Source of the DNA: Actinomyces sp. Marseille-P3109 | Lineage (GTDB): Bacteria > Actinomycetota > Actinomycetes > Actinomycetales > Actinomycetaceae | Length of the DNA stretch: 64,000 bases | Reading direction: 5' to 3' | Assembly (NCBI RefSeq): GCF_900323545.1 | Contig: NZ_OOHN01000008.1 | Coordinates: 701,941-765,940 of the forward strand | Shown here: positions 55,059 through 64,000 of the stretch, one piece after another | Numbering within the stretch: the first letter of the stretch is position 1 | Layout: the number at the start of each line of letters is the position of its first letter | Program-made: the position numbers and the translations under genes | The notes under the pieces: model-generated | Told to the model about the DNA's origin: nothing | What the model saw: only the letters and a program-made list of their open reading frames with translations | The model's database searches: none

Positions 55059-55871
55059 GTGACCGCACCCGTCTTCCTCTTCACGCCCGAGACCATCGAG
55101 CCCGCCGACGCCGCCGCATCGGCCGAGCCCGGCACCATCCTCATGCTCACCGGGCCCGAGGCCCGCCATGCCGTGACCGTCAAGCGTCTGCGCATGCAGG
55201 AGCGTATGGACCTCGTTGACGGGGCCGGCCTGCGCCTGGTGTGCGAGGTGACTGGGGCTGGCGTCGGCGGGGCCAAGGACCGCCTGGCCGTGCGGGTCCT
55301 GGAGCGGATTGAGGAGCCGGCGCCACCGCTGCGGCTGACCCTCGTCCAGGCCCTGGCCAAGGGCGGGCGCGACGAGCAGGCCGTTGAGACCGCCACCGAG
55401 GTCGGGGCGGAGCTGGTTCTGCCGTGGCAGGCAGAGCGCTGCGTGTCCGTGTGGCAGGGGGCCAAGCAGGCCAAGGGGCGCCAGCGGTGGCAGGCCACGG
55501 CGCTCCAGGCCGCCAAGCAGGCCCGGCGCACCCGCGTGCCGGAGGTCGAGGAGGTCCGGGACACCCGGGCGCTGATCGACTGGGTGAGGCGGATGGAACA
55601 GAGCGGGGGAGTGGTGCTGGTCCTGCACGAGGAGGCCAGGACTCCGATCAGCACTGCGATGGAGACGGTGCGTCTGCCCGCGCCGGGAGCGGCGCCGCCG
55701 GTGCTGGCTGTCGTTGTGGGCCCCGAGGGCGGTATCAGCCCCGAGGAGACGGGCGCCCTGGAGGCAGCCGGAGCGATGACGGTGCGGCTGGGCCACCACG
55801 TCATGCGCACCGCCTCAGCCGGCCCTGTCGCCCTGGCCGTCCTTGCCCACACCAGCGGTCTGTGGGAGTGA
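55059..55871 (+). CDS. rsmE: 16S rRNA (uracil-1498-N3)-methyltransferase
   Basis: A 270-residue SPOUT methyltransferase. GPEARHAVTVKRLRMQE binds RNA, LVQALAKGGRDEQAVETATE and GPEGGISPEETGALEAAG carry the knotted SAM site, and LGHHVMRTASAGPVALAVLA closes the trefoil. GTG 55059 follows TAGGCT by 7 nt. It is usual for rsmE to follow dnaJ; here yggS is inserted on the opposite strand. Confidence 0.94.
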   Translation: MTAPVFLFTPETIEPADAAASAEPGTILMLTGPEARHAVTVKRLRMQERMDLVDGAGLRLVCEVTGAGVGGAKDRLAVRVLERIEEPAPPLRLTLVQALAKGGRDEQAVETATEVGAELVLPWQAERCVSVWQGAKQAKGRQRWQATALQAAKQARRTRVPEVEEVRDTRALIDWVRRMEQSGGVVLVLHEEARTPISTAMETVRLPAPGAAPPVLAVVVGPEGGISPEETGALEAAGAMTVRLGHHVMRTASAGPVALAVLAHTSGLWE

Positions 55872-56282
55872 GGTTCGCGAGCCCGTTGTGAGTTGCGAGC
55901 GGTCCGCCCGCCTCTCGATGGGGACGGGGCAACTCCTCTGCTCTCCTACCGGCTTGTGTCGGTCTCTCGGTAGAGGTGTTGTGGCTGCGTGATGGTTGCT
56001 GGAATCCTGCGAGGTCAGGTGGCACAGATCCACGAGAGATGGCCACTTCGGCCGCCGCCGTGGCCCAGGGCGCTCATGTCGAGCAGAGATCAATCGGCGT
56101 CAGCTCGCATGGCGGGATGCGAGCGACGGTTACGGAGCTGAAGCGGCCCGTATACGGCCTTGAAGGTGGCATCACTGGGGTGCACCGTTGTGGACCGTTC
56201 AGCGCCGTGGAAGCGTAGCGCGGCTGCTTCCCAATGGGGCGGATCGCGGGCATGCTCTGTTTATGAACGAGACGAGTGAACG
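55872..56282. other. 410-bp stretch between rsmE and tetR without a recognisable gene
   Basis: Several short open frames on both strands have no protein character or ribosome site. No hairpin terminator with a U-tract and no tRNA was seen. The TetR promoter presumably lies in the last 100 bp. Confidence 0.5.
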
Positions 56283-56900
56283 ATGAGCCCGCGGGGGCGG
56301 CGCCCGGCGGGAAGCCCGGACGCGCGCGAGGCCATCCTGGCGGCGGCTCGCATCGCCTTCGCCCGCGACGGCTACCAGACCTCCCTGCGCGGCATCGCGC
56401 GCGACGCGGGCGTCGATCCGGCCCTGGTTCACCACTACTTCCCGGACCGCGCCACGCTCTTCGCCAAGGCCGTCATCGAGTCGACAGCCGGGGTCGACGC
56501 CAACCTCATGCATCGCGCCGCAGGTATGACCGAGCTCGAGCCGGAGCAGCTGGGGGAGGGGATCGTGCGCGCCTTCGTCTCCCTGTGGGACGACGCGGGC
56601 GCGGACCGCTTCACGGCGGTCATCCATGCCGCCCTCGGCCAGGGGAACGACATCGAGCCCTTCCGCGACTTCATCGCCACCGGGATCCTCTCGCCGATCG
56701 TCACCCACTTCTGCTCCGACCGCCCTCAGCTGCGCGCCCAGCTCATCGCCAGCCAGATCATCGGGCTCGGCCTGGCCCGCTGGGTCGCCCGCATGGACCA
56801 GATCACCGGTCTCGACGTCGAGGCGGTCGCCGCACTCGTCGGCCCCACCATCCAGCGCTACGCCTTCGACGACCTGCCCGACGTCGCGGATCCCTCCTGA
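56283..56900 (+). CDS. TetR-family transcriptional regulator
   Basis: A 205-residue regulator: N-terminal helix-turn-helix (AREAILAAARIAFARDGYQT, then LRGIARDAGVDPALVHHYFPDRATL) and a C-terminal TetR ligand domain of the TetR_C type found with ABC exporters (IIGLGLARWVARMDQI). It lies before a two-gene ABC exporter whose start is covered by a perfect palindrome, so it is the probable repressor of that unit. Confidence 0.9.
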   Translation: MSPRGRRPAGSPDAREAILAAARIAFARDGYQTSLRGIARDAGVDPALVHHYFPDRATLFAKAVIESTAGVDANLMHRAAGMTELEPEQLGEGIVRAFVSLWDDAGADRFTAVIHAALGQGNDIEPFRDFIATGILSPIVTHFCSDRPQLRAQLIASQIIGLGLARWVARMDQITGLDVEAVAALVGPTIQRYAFDDLPDVADPS

Positions 56901-57097
56901 TCACTGAGATCGGTTGAGGTCTCCGAGTCGAGTTTTGTCCGTTTGGGACGACTTTGAAGCTGCGTTTCTGGCTTGGGACCCAGCTAAGTCGCCCTGACCT
57001 GCACAGATGTGAACTGCTCTGGCTGAAGGGACGTTCAAGGTCGTCCCATGCGGACAGTTTCCAGCTCCAGGCTCTGGACAGCGGGTCGCCGTCGACC

Positions 57098-57117
57098 TAT
57101 ATTCATCATATGATGAA
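57098..57117 (+). promoter_or_regulatory. Leaderless promoter and TetR-type palindrome over the ABC exporter start
   Basis: TATATT (57098-57103) lies 6 nt before ATG 57110, and TTCATCATATGATGAA (57102-57117) is a perfect 16-bp palindrome centred on the start codon. A bound TetR dimer would cover the -10 end, the transcription start and the first codons. Confidence 0.75.
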
Positions 57118-57940
57118 AAGCGATGAAGGAGACGCGCCCCGGGAGTCGGGGGCCAGCAACCGATCGCACGACTCCAGCCCGAACTCCGCGGCTGCTGCTG
57201 CGGCATTGCCGGCCGTCACCGCGACGGACCTGCGCGTGAACCGCGGGCGCAAGGAGATCCTTCACGGCCTGGACCTGAACCTGGAGTCCGGCACCATCAC
57301 CGGTCTGCTCGGCCCCTCTGGCTGCGGCAAGACCACCCTCATGCGCACCATCGTCGGCGTCCAGCGCTACCGCGGGCAGGTCGAGGTCCTCGGGTACGGC
57401 CCCGGCGCCGCCGCCGTACGTGACCGCGTCGGCTACGTCACCCAGGATCAGGCCGTCTACACCGACCTGACGGCCCGCCAGAACCTGCGCTACTTCGCCT
57501 CACTGGCCGGCAGCCGGGCCCGCGACCTGGACGAGGTCCTCGACGTTGTCGGGCTCACCGCTCTGGCGGACCGGCCCGTGTCCACCTACTCCGGCGGCGA
57601 GGCCGGGCGCGTGAGCCTGGCCTGCGCACTCGTGGCCGACCCCGACCTGCTCGTCATGGACGAGCCCACCGTCGGCCTGGACCCCGTCACCCGCGAGGAG
57701 CTGTGGACCACCTTCCACGCCCTGGCCGAGCGCGGCGCCACCCTCCTGGTCTCCAGCCACGTCATGGACGAGGCCTTCCGCTGCGACCAGGTCCTCCTCA
57801 TGCGCCAGGGCCGCATCCTGGCCACCACCACGGCCAAGGACCTCCTGTCCAGCACCGGGGCGGACACGGTCGACGCCGCCTTCCTGGCCGTCATCGCCGA
57901 CTCCGAAGGCCGGCCCCAGCAGAAGGGAGGGCAGCGCTGA
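57110..57940 (+). CDS. ABC transporter ATP-binding protein (drug/ABC-2 exporter type)
   Basis: A 276-residue ATPase. After a 35-residue polar N-terminus the domain has Walker A GPSGCGKTT (68-76), Q-loop VTQDQAVYTD, signature YSGGEAGRVSLA (degenerate LSGGQ), Walker B LLVMDEPTVGLDP and the H-loop in LLVSSHVMDEA. It powers the adjacent ABC-2 permease. The stop shares one base with the permease start (TGATG). Probably repressed by the TetR protein upstream. Confidence 0.9.
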   Translation: MMKSDEGDAPRESGASNRSHDSSPNSAAAAAALPAVTATDLRVNRGRKEILHGLDLNLESGTITGLLGPSGCGKTTLMRTIVGVQRYRGQVEVLGYGPGAAAVRDRVGYVTQDQAVYTDLTARQNLRYFASLAGSRARDLDEVLDVVGLTALADRPVSTYSGGEAGRVSLACALVADPDLLVMDEPTVGLDPVTREELWTTFHALAERGATLLVSSHVMDEAFRCDQVLLMRQGRILATTTAKDLLSSTGADTVDAAFLAVIADSEGRPQQKGGQR

Positions 57941-58686
57941 TGCACCTGCGCACCTACCTGGCCACCACCCGCCGCATCCTCACCCAGCTGCGCGCCGACC
58001 GGCGCACGGTGGGCCTCATCGCGATCGTGCCCGCCGCGCTGTTGACTCTGCTGTACTTCGTTTACCGCGACTACCCCGGCGCGGACATGCTGTTCAACCA
58101 CATCGCCGTCTCCATGATGGCGATCCTGCCGACGACGGTCATGTTCCTGGTCACCAGCGTCGCCATGCTGCGCGAGCGTGTGAGCGGCACCCTGGAGCGG
58201 CTGTGGACCACCCCGATCCACCGGGCCGACCTCCTGTTCGGCTATGCCACCGCCTTCGCGTTGACCGCCGTCATCCAGTCCCTCATCCTGTGCGCCGTGG
58301 CCGCATGGGGACTGGACGTGGACATCTCCGCCGCCTGGGGGTGGGTGGTGCTCACCGCCCTGGTCGACGCCTTCGTCGGGGTGTCCCTGGGGCTACTGGT
58401 CTCGGCCTTCGCGCGCACCGAGTTCCAGGCCGTCCAGTTCATGCCGGTGGTCATCGCGCCCCAGCTGTTCCTGTGTGGGCTCCTGGTCAGCCGCGACCAG
58501 CTGCCGCGCGCCCTGGAGGTGATTGGCGACGCCCTGCCCATGAGCTGGGCGGTCGACGCCGTCACCGAGCTCACGACGGCCAGCGAGCCCTCCGACGATT
58601 TCTTCCGATACCTGGCCTACCTGGTCTGCTTCGGCCTGGTGGTCCTGGGGGTGGCGGCCTCCACCGTGCCGCGCAAGACTCGCTGA
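57940..58686 (+). CDS. ABC-2 type permease
   Basis: A 248-residue membrane protein with six spans of the ABC-2 (drug/antibiotic or glycan) exporter family: LIAIVPAALLTLLYFV, AVSMMAILPTTVMFLVTSVAMLRERVSGTLERLW (in two parts), LPMSWAVDAV in the late loop. It pairs with the upstream ATPase. Substrate unknown. AAGGGAGG precedes ATG 57940. Confidence 0.87.
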   Translation: MHLRTYLATTRRILTQLRADRRTVGLIAIVPAALLTLLYFVYRDYPGADMLFNHIAVSMMAILPTTVMFLVTSVAMLRERVSGTLERLWTTPIHRADLLFGYATAFALTAVIQSLILCAVAAWGLDVDISAAWGWVVLTALVDAFVGVSLGLLVSAFARTEFQAVQFMPVVIAPQLFLCGLLVSRDQLPRALEVIGDALPMSWAVDAVTELTTASEPSDDFFRYLAYLVCFGLVVLGVAASTVPRKTR

Positions 58687-58773
58687 GTCGGGAAGAGTCC
58701 GCAACGGCGGGCGCGAGGGCGAGGACCTTCGTGCCCGCCGTGCGGTGGTGCGGGGTGGGGTTAGGGTTGCCTT

Positions 58774-59643
58774 ATGTGGATCGTCTTCGCCTGTGGATCA
58801 GCACTTTTCGCTGGCATCACCGCCGTCCTGGCCAAGGAGGGGATCCGCACCACCGACTCGACCGTGGCGACGGCGCTGCGCACCTTCGTGGTGCTGGCGG
58901 GCGCCTGGGGCATGGTCCTCATCGTCGGCTCGCAGGCAGAACTGGCTCACCTCGACGCCCGTAGCGCCGAGCTGCTGGTGCTCTCAGGGCTGGCGACCGG
59001 GGCGTCCTGGCTGTGCTACTTCAAGGCGCTCCAGCTCGGCAACGTCAGCAAGGTGGTTCCCATTGACAAGCTGAGCACGGTGCTCACGGTGCTGCTGGCC
59101 CTCATCTTCCTGGGGGAGAGGGTGAGCCTCATTGGGGCGCTCGGGGTTGTGCTCATCACGGCCGGGACACTGTTGATGCTCGACGCCGACGACCTGCGCG
59201 GTCTGCCCCGGGCCGTGCGTGACGGTGGAGGCTGGTTGCTCTATGCGCTCGGCTCCGCGTTCTTCGCCGCGCTCACCGCGATCCTCGGTAAGGCCGGCAT
59301 CACGGGGGTGGAGTCCAACCTCGGTACCGCGATCCGCACCGGGGTGGTCCTGGTGATGGCCTGGGTGATGGTCGTGGTCACCGGAAAACTCCGGGAGGTC
59401 CGTACCGTCCCGCGTGGCGAGCTCGGCTTCGTCCTGGCCTCCGGGGCTGCGACGTGTGCCTCGTGGCTCTGCTACTACCGGGCCCTCCAGGACGGTCCTG
59501 CCAGCGTGGTGGTCCCCATCGACAAGCTGAGCGTGCTGGTCACCGTTCTCTTCTCAACCCTTGTCCTGCGGGAGGTTGTCGGTAGGAGGCACCTCGTCGG
59601 GCTGACTCTGCTCGTTAGTGGGACTCTCGCCATGCTGATGTGA
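58774..59643 (+). CDS. EamA/DMT-family transporter
   Basis: A 289-residue, 10-span drug/metabolite transporter with internal duplication: SWLCYFKALQLGNVSKVVPI in the first half and SWLCYYRALQDGPASVVVPI in the second, each before DKLS. ATG 58774 is 6 nt after TAGGGT, so probably leaderless. Substrate not known. Convergent with an AraC regulator. Confidence 0.9.
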   Translation: MWIVFACGSALFAGITAVLAKEGIRTTDSTVATALRTFVVLAGAWGMVLIVGSQAELAHLDARSAELLVLSGLATGASWLCYFKALQLGNVSKVVPIDKLSTVLTVLLALIFLGERVSLIGALGVVLITAGTLLMLDADDLRGLPRAVRDGGGWLLYALGSAFFAALTAILGKAGITGVESNLGTAIRTGVVLVMAWVMVVVTGKLREVRTVPRGELGFVLASGAATCASWLCYYRALQDGPASVVVPIDKLSVLVTVLFSTLVLREVVGRRHLVGLTLLVSGTLAMLM

Positions 59644-59763
59644 AGGAAGGCCGTGAGGATGATTGACAAGCGTGCTAGCCATCCGTGTTTGCCCAGGTCG
59701 GTAGTTACTCTCCTCAGCCCGTGAATAAGCCTCCACGCGCTCCAAAGCACCGGTGGGAAGCGG

Positions 59764-60708
59764 TTAGTGGGGGCGTGACGTGGCAGCCTCGGCGCGGAAC
59801 TCACGGGGGCTGAGGCCGTATCGGCTCTTGAATGCGGAGGAGAAGCTGAAAGGACTGGCATACCCCACCCGGTGGGCGATGGCGGACAAGGTGGCATCGC
59901 TGCGATCCAGGAGATCGGCAGCCATTGCCAACCTCCACTGGGTCACGTAGGTCATGGGGGAGACGCCGAGCGTGGCATTGAAACGCCTCGTGAGAGAGGC
60001 CCGGGAGCCTCCTGCTAGAGCCGCGAGCGACTCCACCGTCCACTTTCGCGAGGGGTCCGCCTGCACCGCCTCCGTGGCCCTGCGTACCACGTCATCCCGG
60101 GAGGCGGAGAGGAGACTGACATGGTTCTGCGTCCCAGTGTTGATCCAGGCACGCAGCGTGGTGACCAGCAGGACATCCAGGAGCCTGTCCAGGACACTGG
60201 ATTGGGCGAACCCGTCATGGACGGTCTCGCGGTTCAGCAGACTGACCAGCTCCGGGTCAGGGGCGCTCACCAGGAACCACGGCGGCAGCGACTGCAGCAT
60301 CAGTCGCCCCAACTCGGAGTGGTGCCGGTAGGTGCCCACCAGCAGCTGATCCTCGCCCTGCGGATCATTGCCCCAGGTGCGCACCCCGGTGCTCAGCTCG
60401 TCGGACAGGTCTCGGCCGTCTGGGCCTGAGCAGACCTGGCCGGCCCCGATCCTGGTACCACCGTCGTGGTCCTGGTCCGAGCTCAGGGTGTAGATAGTAG
60501 GAGAGCGCACCACAAGGATTTCACCGGCCTCGAATCGGTGCGGGCGTGATCCGTTCGCAGTGACCCACCCCCCGCCGCTCAGTGCGGGGATGATGGATAG
60601 CGGCGCCTTGTCCTCCACTGACAACGACCAGGGACGCCCCATGACCACGCGCAGCAGGAAAGCGTCGCGAGCGTGAGGCTGGGCCAGGAAGTCCTCCAGC
60701 AGGTCCAT
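59764..60708 (-). CDS. AraC-family regulator with cupin domain
   Basis: A 314-residue regulator: N-terminal cupin-like sensory domain (residues 1-180) and C-terminal double helix-turn-helix with the AraC pattern LTRRFNATLGVSPMTYVTQW, then LSAIAHRVGYASPFSFSSAF and a GLSPREFR tail. ATG 60708 is 7 nt after TAGACT. It is divergent from DUF1772 and NmrA-like genes, which it probably controls. Confidence 0.9.
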   Translation of the reverse strand: MDLLEDFLAQPHARDAFLLRVVMGRPWSLSVEDKAPLSIIPALSGGGWVTANGSRPHRFEAGEILVVRSPTIYTLSSDQDHDGGTRIGAGQVCSGPDGRDLSDELSTGVRTWGNDPQGEDQLLVGTYRHHSELGRLMLQSLPPWFLVSAPDPELVSLLNRETVHDGFAQSSVLDRLLDVLLVTTLRAWINTGTQNHVSLLSASRDDVVRRATEAVQADPSRKWTVESLAALAGGSRASLTRRFNATLGVSPMTYVTQWRLAMAADLLDRSDATLSAIAHRVGYASPFSFSSAFKSRYGLSPREFRAEAATSRPH

Positions 60709-61059
60709 ACCTCTGAGTCTAAGTGGTTGATTCCAAGGTGGTGTGGGGCGACCGCACCGTTGCTGTGTATCGATACCGAACGATGTTTCCTGTGCTGCGC
60801 CTGCAAGCACCCGGACGGTTGGGCCGGCTCAACGGCACCACCGGCACCCCTGCCCTACGCTCCCTGACCCCCGACGACCACGAGCCACACCCTCTGGATT
60901 CAACCATCGAGGGGTGCTTCGAGCCGATGTCGCATGAAGGTGAGCCGCCGGCCCATGGAGCCGTGGACGCCTCGCCGATGGAATGAAGGTATGCAAGCAG
61001 CGATCGGAGAAGCGCTGCCTGGCGTCGGTTGTCACCCCGGTTCTTCGGAGGAGAGAGTC
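60709..61059. other. Divergent 350-bp promoter region between araC and DUF1772 genes
   Basis: Contains TAGACT for the AraC gene and the palindrome GTATCGATAC (60767-60776). An overlapping weak open frame runs through it but has no start signal or protein character. Confidence 0.5.
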
Positions 61060-61557
61060 ATGTCACTGAACAATATTGTGTCCGCATGCGCTGCGGTCGG
61101 ATCCGCCGTTGTCGGGGGCGTCTACACCAACTTTTCGGCCAGGGTGATGCCTTGGCTGGGTTCGTTGCCGGACGCTGAGGCGATCGAGACCATGCAGAAA
61201 TTCAACCGCACCGCCGTGCAGGTGCCGTTCACGACCTTCTTCTTTGGCACAGCGATCGCCAGCACGTGGACAGTGGTGCACAACGTGCGTAAGACGGATC
61301 GGGGTATCGGAGACCAGTTCTCCGCTGCGGGAGGCGTTCTGTATCTGGCGGGCTGGGTGCTGACCATCGTCTACAACGTTCCGCGCAACAACCGCCTGGC
61401 CGACGTGGTAGCGGGAACTGCTGAGGGAGCCCGGGTCTGGCACATGTACCTGGATGAATGGACCTCCGCAAACAGCGTGCGAGCCGTTCTCTCACTCCTG
61501 GGTGCTGTGGCACTGGGAGTTGGAACTGCCATGAACATTTTTTCCAAATCGCGATGA
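61060..61557 (+). CDS. DUF1772 (anthrone-oxygenase-like) membrane protein
   Basis: A 165-residue protein with four predicted spans, matching the DUF1772 family: GGVYTNFSARVMPWLGSLP, MQKFNRTAVQVPFTTFFFGT, the conserved YNVPRNNRLADV and HMYLDEWTSANSVRAVLSLL. The family includes fungal anthrone oxygenases; in bacteria it usually sits beside AraC and NmrA-like genes, as here. ATG 61060 follows GGAGGAGAGA. Confidence 0.87.
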   Translation: MSLNNIVSACAAVGSAVVGGVYTNFSARVMPWLGSLPDAEAIETMQKFNRTAVQVPFTTFFFGTAIASTWTVVHNVRKTDRGIGDQFSAAGGVLYLAGWVLTIVYNVPRNNRLADVVAGTAEGARVWHMYLDEWTSANSVRAVLSLLGAVALGVGTAMNIFSKSR

Positions 61558-61682
61558 CCGGCAGGGGCGGCTGACAGGCGCCGGCCTATCGACGTCGAGT
61601 AACCAGACCGTGCTGCAACGACGCTCGTGCCAACTGCGTGCCCTTGCTTGAAAAGAATCAGCCATACAGAACAGGAGCCATC

Positions 61683-62549
61683 ATGTACGTCATCTCTGGA
61701 GCCAGCGGCCGTATCGGTTCAGTCGTTGCCGACCGCCTGCTCGATTCCGGACTCCCCGTCCGTGCTGTCGTCCGTCGTCCAGAAGCAGCCGCCGATTGGG
61801 CCTCCCGAGGGGCTGAAGCGGTCGTCTTGGACCTGCGCGACAGCCAGAAGCTCACCGAGGCCCTGAACGATGCGACGGCCTTTTTCGCCATGCTGCCCTT
61901 CGATCTTTTCGTGCCGGACCTGGATCAGTACGCCGTGGAAGTGGTGCAGTCGGTCTCCAACGCGGTCAAGGACGCCGGCGTTCGCCACACGGTGATGCTC
62001 TCCTCCGGCGGTGCGGATCTGACCGAAGGCACCGGACCGATTCTGGGCCTGCACCACATGGAACAGGCGCTCGCACGGACGGGCACCGCCTTGACTGCAC
62101 TGCGCCCGGGACACTTCCAGGAGAAGTTCGGGGATGTCCTCGGAGCCGTTCTGCACGAGGGGGTCTTCCCGGTTTTCGCCTCAAGCGCGGACACGCCGCT
62201 GCCTATGGTGGCCACACGTGACATTGCGGAGATCGCGGTCCAGGAGCTGCTGGCGGATACACAGATCAGTGAGGCTGTGGACATCGTGGGTCCGGAGTAC
62301 ACGGAGCGCCAGGTTGCTCAGTCGCTGGGTGACGCCCTGGGCAAGCCGCTTGAGGTCGTACCAATCCCCGAGCCCGGTTGGATGGACGCCCTGGTGGAGG
62401 CCGGCTTCGCGCCGCACGTCGCGGAGAGCCTGGCAGACCTGTACCGGGCGGACGAGCACAAGCGGCTAGGGCCGCGCGGTGATCGGCGCATCCGTGTAGC
62501 CACTGACATCGACACCACGGTCCGGCACGTGCTCGCACAGGAGGCATGA
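61683..62549 (+). CDS. NmrA-like NAD(P)-binding oxidoreductase
   Basis: A 288-residue Rossmann protein of the atypical SDR/NmrA group: nucleotide-binding VISGASGRIGSVVADRLL, then RAVVRRPEAA, VMLSSGGADLTEG and LTALRPGHFQEKF. No classic YxxxK pair, as in NmrA-type quinone oxidoreductases and redox sensors. AGGAG precedes ATG 61683. It follows the DUF1772 gene by about 125 bp. Confidence 0.88.
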   Translation: MYVISGASGRIGSVVADRLLDSGLPVRAVVRRPEAAADWASRGAEAVVLDLRDSQKLTEALNDATAFFAMLPFDLFVPDLDQYAVEVVQSVSNAVKDAGVRHTVMLSSGGADLTEGTGPILGLHHMEQALARTGTALTALRPGHFQEKFGDVLGAVLHEGVFPVFASSADTPLPMVATRDIAEIAVQELLADTQISEAVDIVGPEYTERQVAQSLGDALGKPLEVVPIPEPGWMDALVEAGFAPHVAESLADLYRADEHKRLGPRGDRRIRVATDIDTTVRHVLAQEA

Positions 62550-62763
62550 TCCCTCTCCTCACGTTGACAGTTCCCCGGATGACAGCGGCTCGGTCTGGCG
62601 GCATCCATCTACATCGGACTGGAGACCTGAACCGGAGAAACGCCGATCGGCCCAGCGGACCCAGATGATGACGACGGCGCCTTGATGTGGTGGCGGCGTG
62701 CGATTCGGCCCAGGGCGACATGCCCTCGGCGTCTTTCGGGCCAATCATCTAGGATCGACAGTG

Positions 62764-63976
<1,213 letters not shown>

Positions 63977-63987
<11 letters not shown>

Positions 63988-64000
63988 GGTCATCAACGAG
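63977..64000 (+). CDS. ybeY: Endoribonuclease YbeY, first 8 codons
   Basis: ATG 63977, after GGAGAGGA, reads MTTEVINE to the window edge and overlaps the phoH stop. The position directly after phoH is where ybeY lies in most bacteria. Eight residues alone do not prove the family. Confidence 0.6.

Noticed and set aside
55801..56093. Small genes in the gap between rsmE and tetR
   Set aside because: Frames show no ribosome site, no -10/ATG pattern and Arg/Pro-rich shadow composition.
60723..60986. An 87-codon plus-strand frame in the araC divergent promoter region
   Set aside because: Overlaps both promoters, has no start signal and no recognisable protein character.

Overview
The window is high-GC DNA with dense, often 4-bp-overlapping genes, many GTG/TTG starts and many start codons sitting 6-8 nt after a TANNNT -10 box (leaderless transcripts). 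Together with the gene content this points to an actinobacterium. The order leuS ... degV-comEA-comEC-holA ... rpsT ... lepA ... hemW ... hrcA-dnaJ ... rsmE ... phoH-ybeY is the usual actinobacterial housekeeping backbone. I infer Actinomycetaceae, probably an oral-type Actinomyces; this is a judgement from content, not a database result.

Layout. 1-8.5 kb: 3' end of a reading-strand-reversed deoD, a MetP/MetS-type amino-acid importer with a hairpin-rich leader, a HAD phosphatase, an anchored metallophosphoesterase, VKOR plus a DtxR-type regulator, a HIT protein, and a divergent MerR/hydrolase pair. 8.6-20 kb: leuS, a HerA-like ATPase, a GT4 glycosyltransferase, degV, comEA, comEC and holA. 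20-24 kb: a riboflavin operon on the minus strand (FMN riboswitch, ribD, ribE, ribBA, ribH) whose ribD 5' end is rearranged. 24-28 kb: DUF1846 protein, rpsT, a PemK-like protein and a secreted protein. 28-35 kb: a minus-strand tryptophan operon (leader peptide, trpE, trpG, trpD, a trpC-trpB fusion, trpA) with no trpF. 35-37.7 kb: an XRE regulator and an AT-rich pentapeptide-type membrane protein gene that looks acquired. 37.8-44.3 kb: lepA, MOSC, trmB, an MFS exporter, hemW. 44.4-50.5 kb: EVE, VOC/MarR, a repeat-rich membrane protein, a ferrochelatase gene with an in-frame amber codon, an NhaD-type antiporter and a decayed VOC gene. 50.5-64 kb: DUF3097, CIRCE-hrcA-dnaJ, yggS/rsmE, a TetR-ABC exporter unit, an EamA transporter, an AraC/DUF1772/NmrA cluster, phoH and the first codons of ybeY.

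How the genes work together. Two biosynthetic operons carry their own RNA sensors: an FMN riboswitch in front of the rib genes and a Trp-rich leader peptide with an attenuator-like stem in front of the trp genes. Four small regulators (MerR, MarR, TetR, AraC) sit beside the genes they probably control, and palindromes are visible at the MarR and TetR promoters. Three genes appear damaged (ribD 5' end, hemH amber, VOC at 49.9 kb) and comEC has an abnormal 3' end running into holA.

The most unusual items are the ribD scar (19-bp perfect inverted repeat around an apparently inverted piece of its own N-terminus), the trpC-trpB fusion in a trpF-less operon, the tryptophan leader, the folded metPS leader and the pentapeptide island. 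I did not find a CRISPR array, a prophage, an insertion sequence or a clear new defence system.
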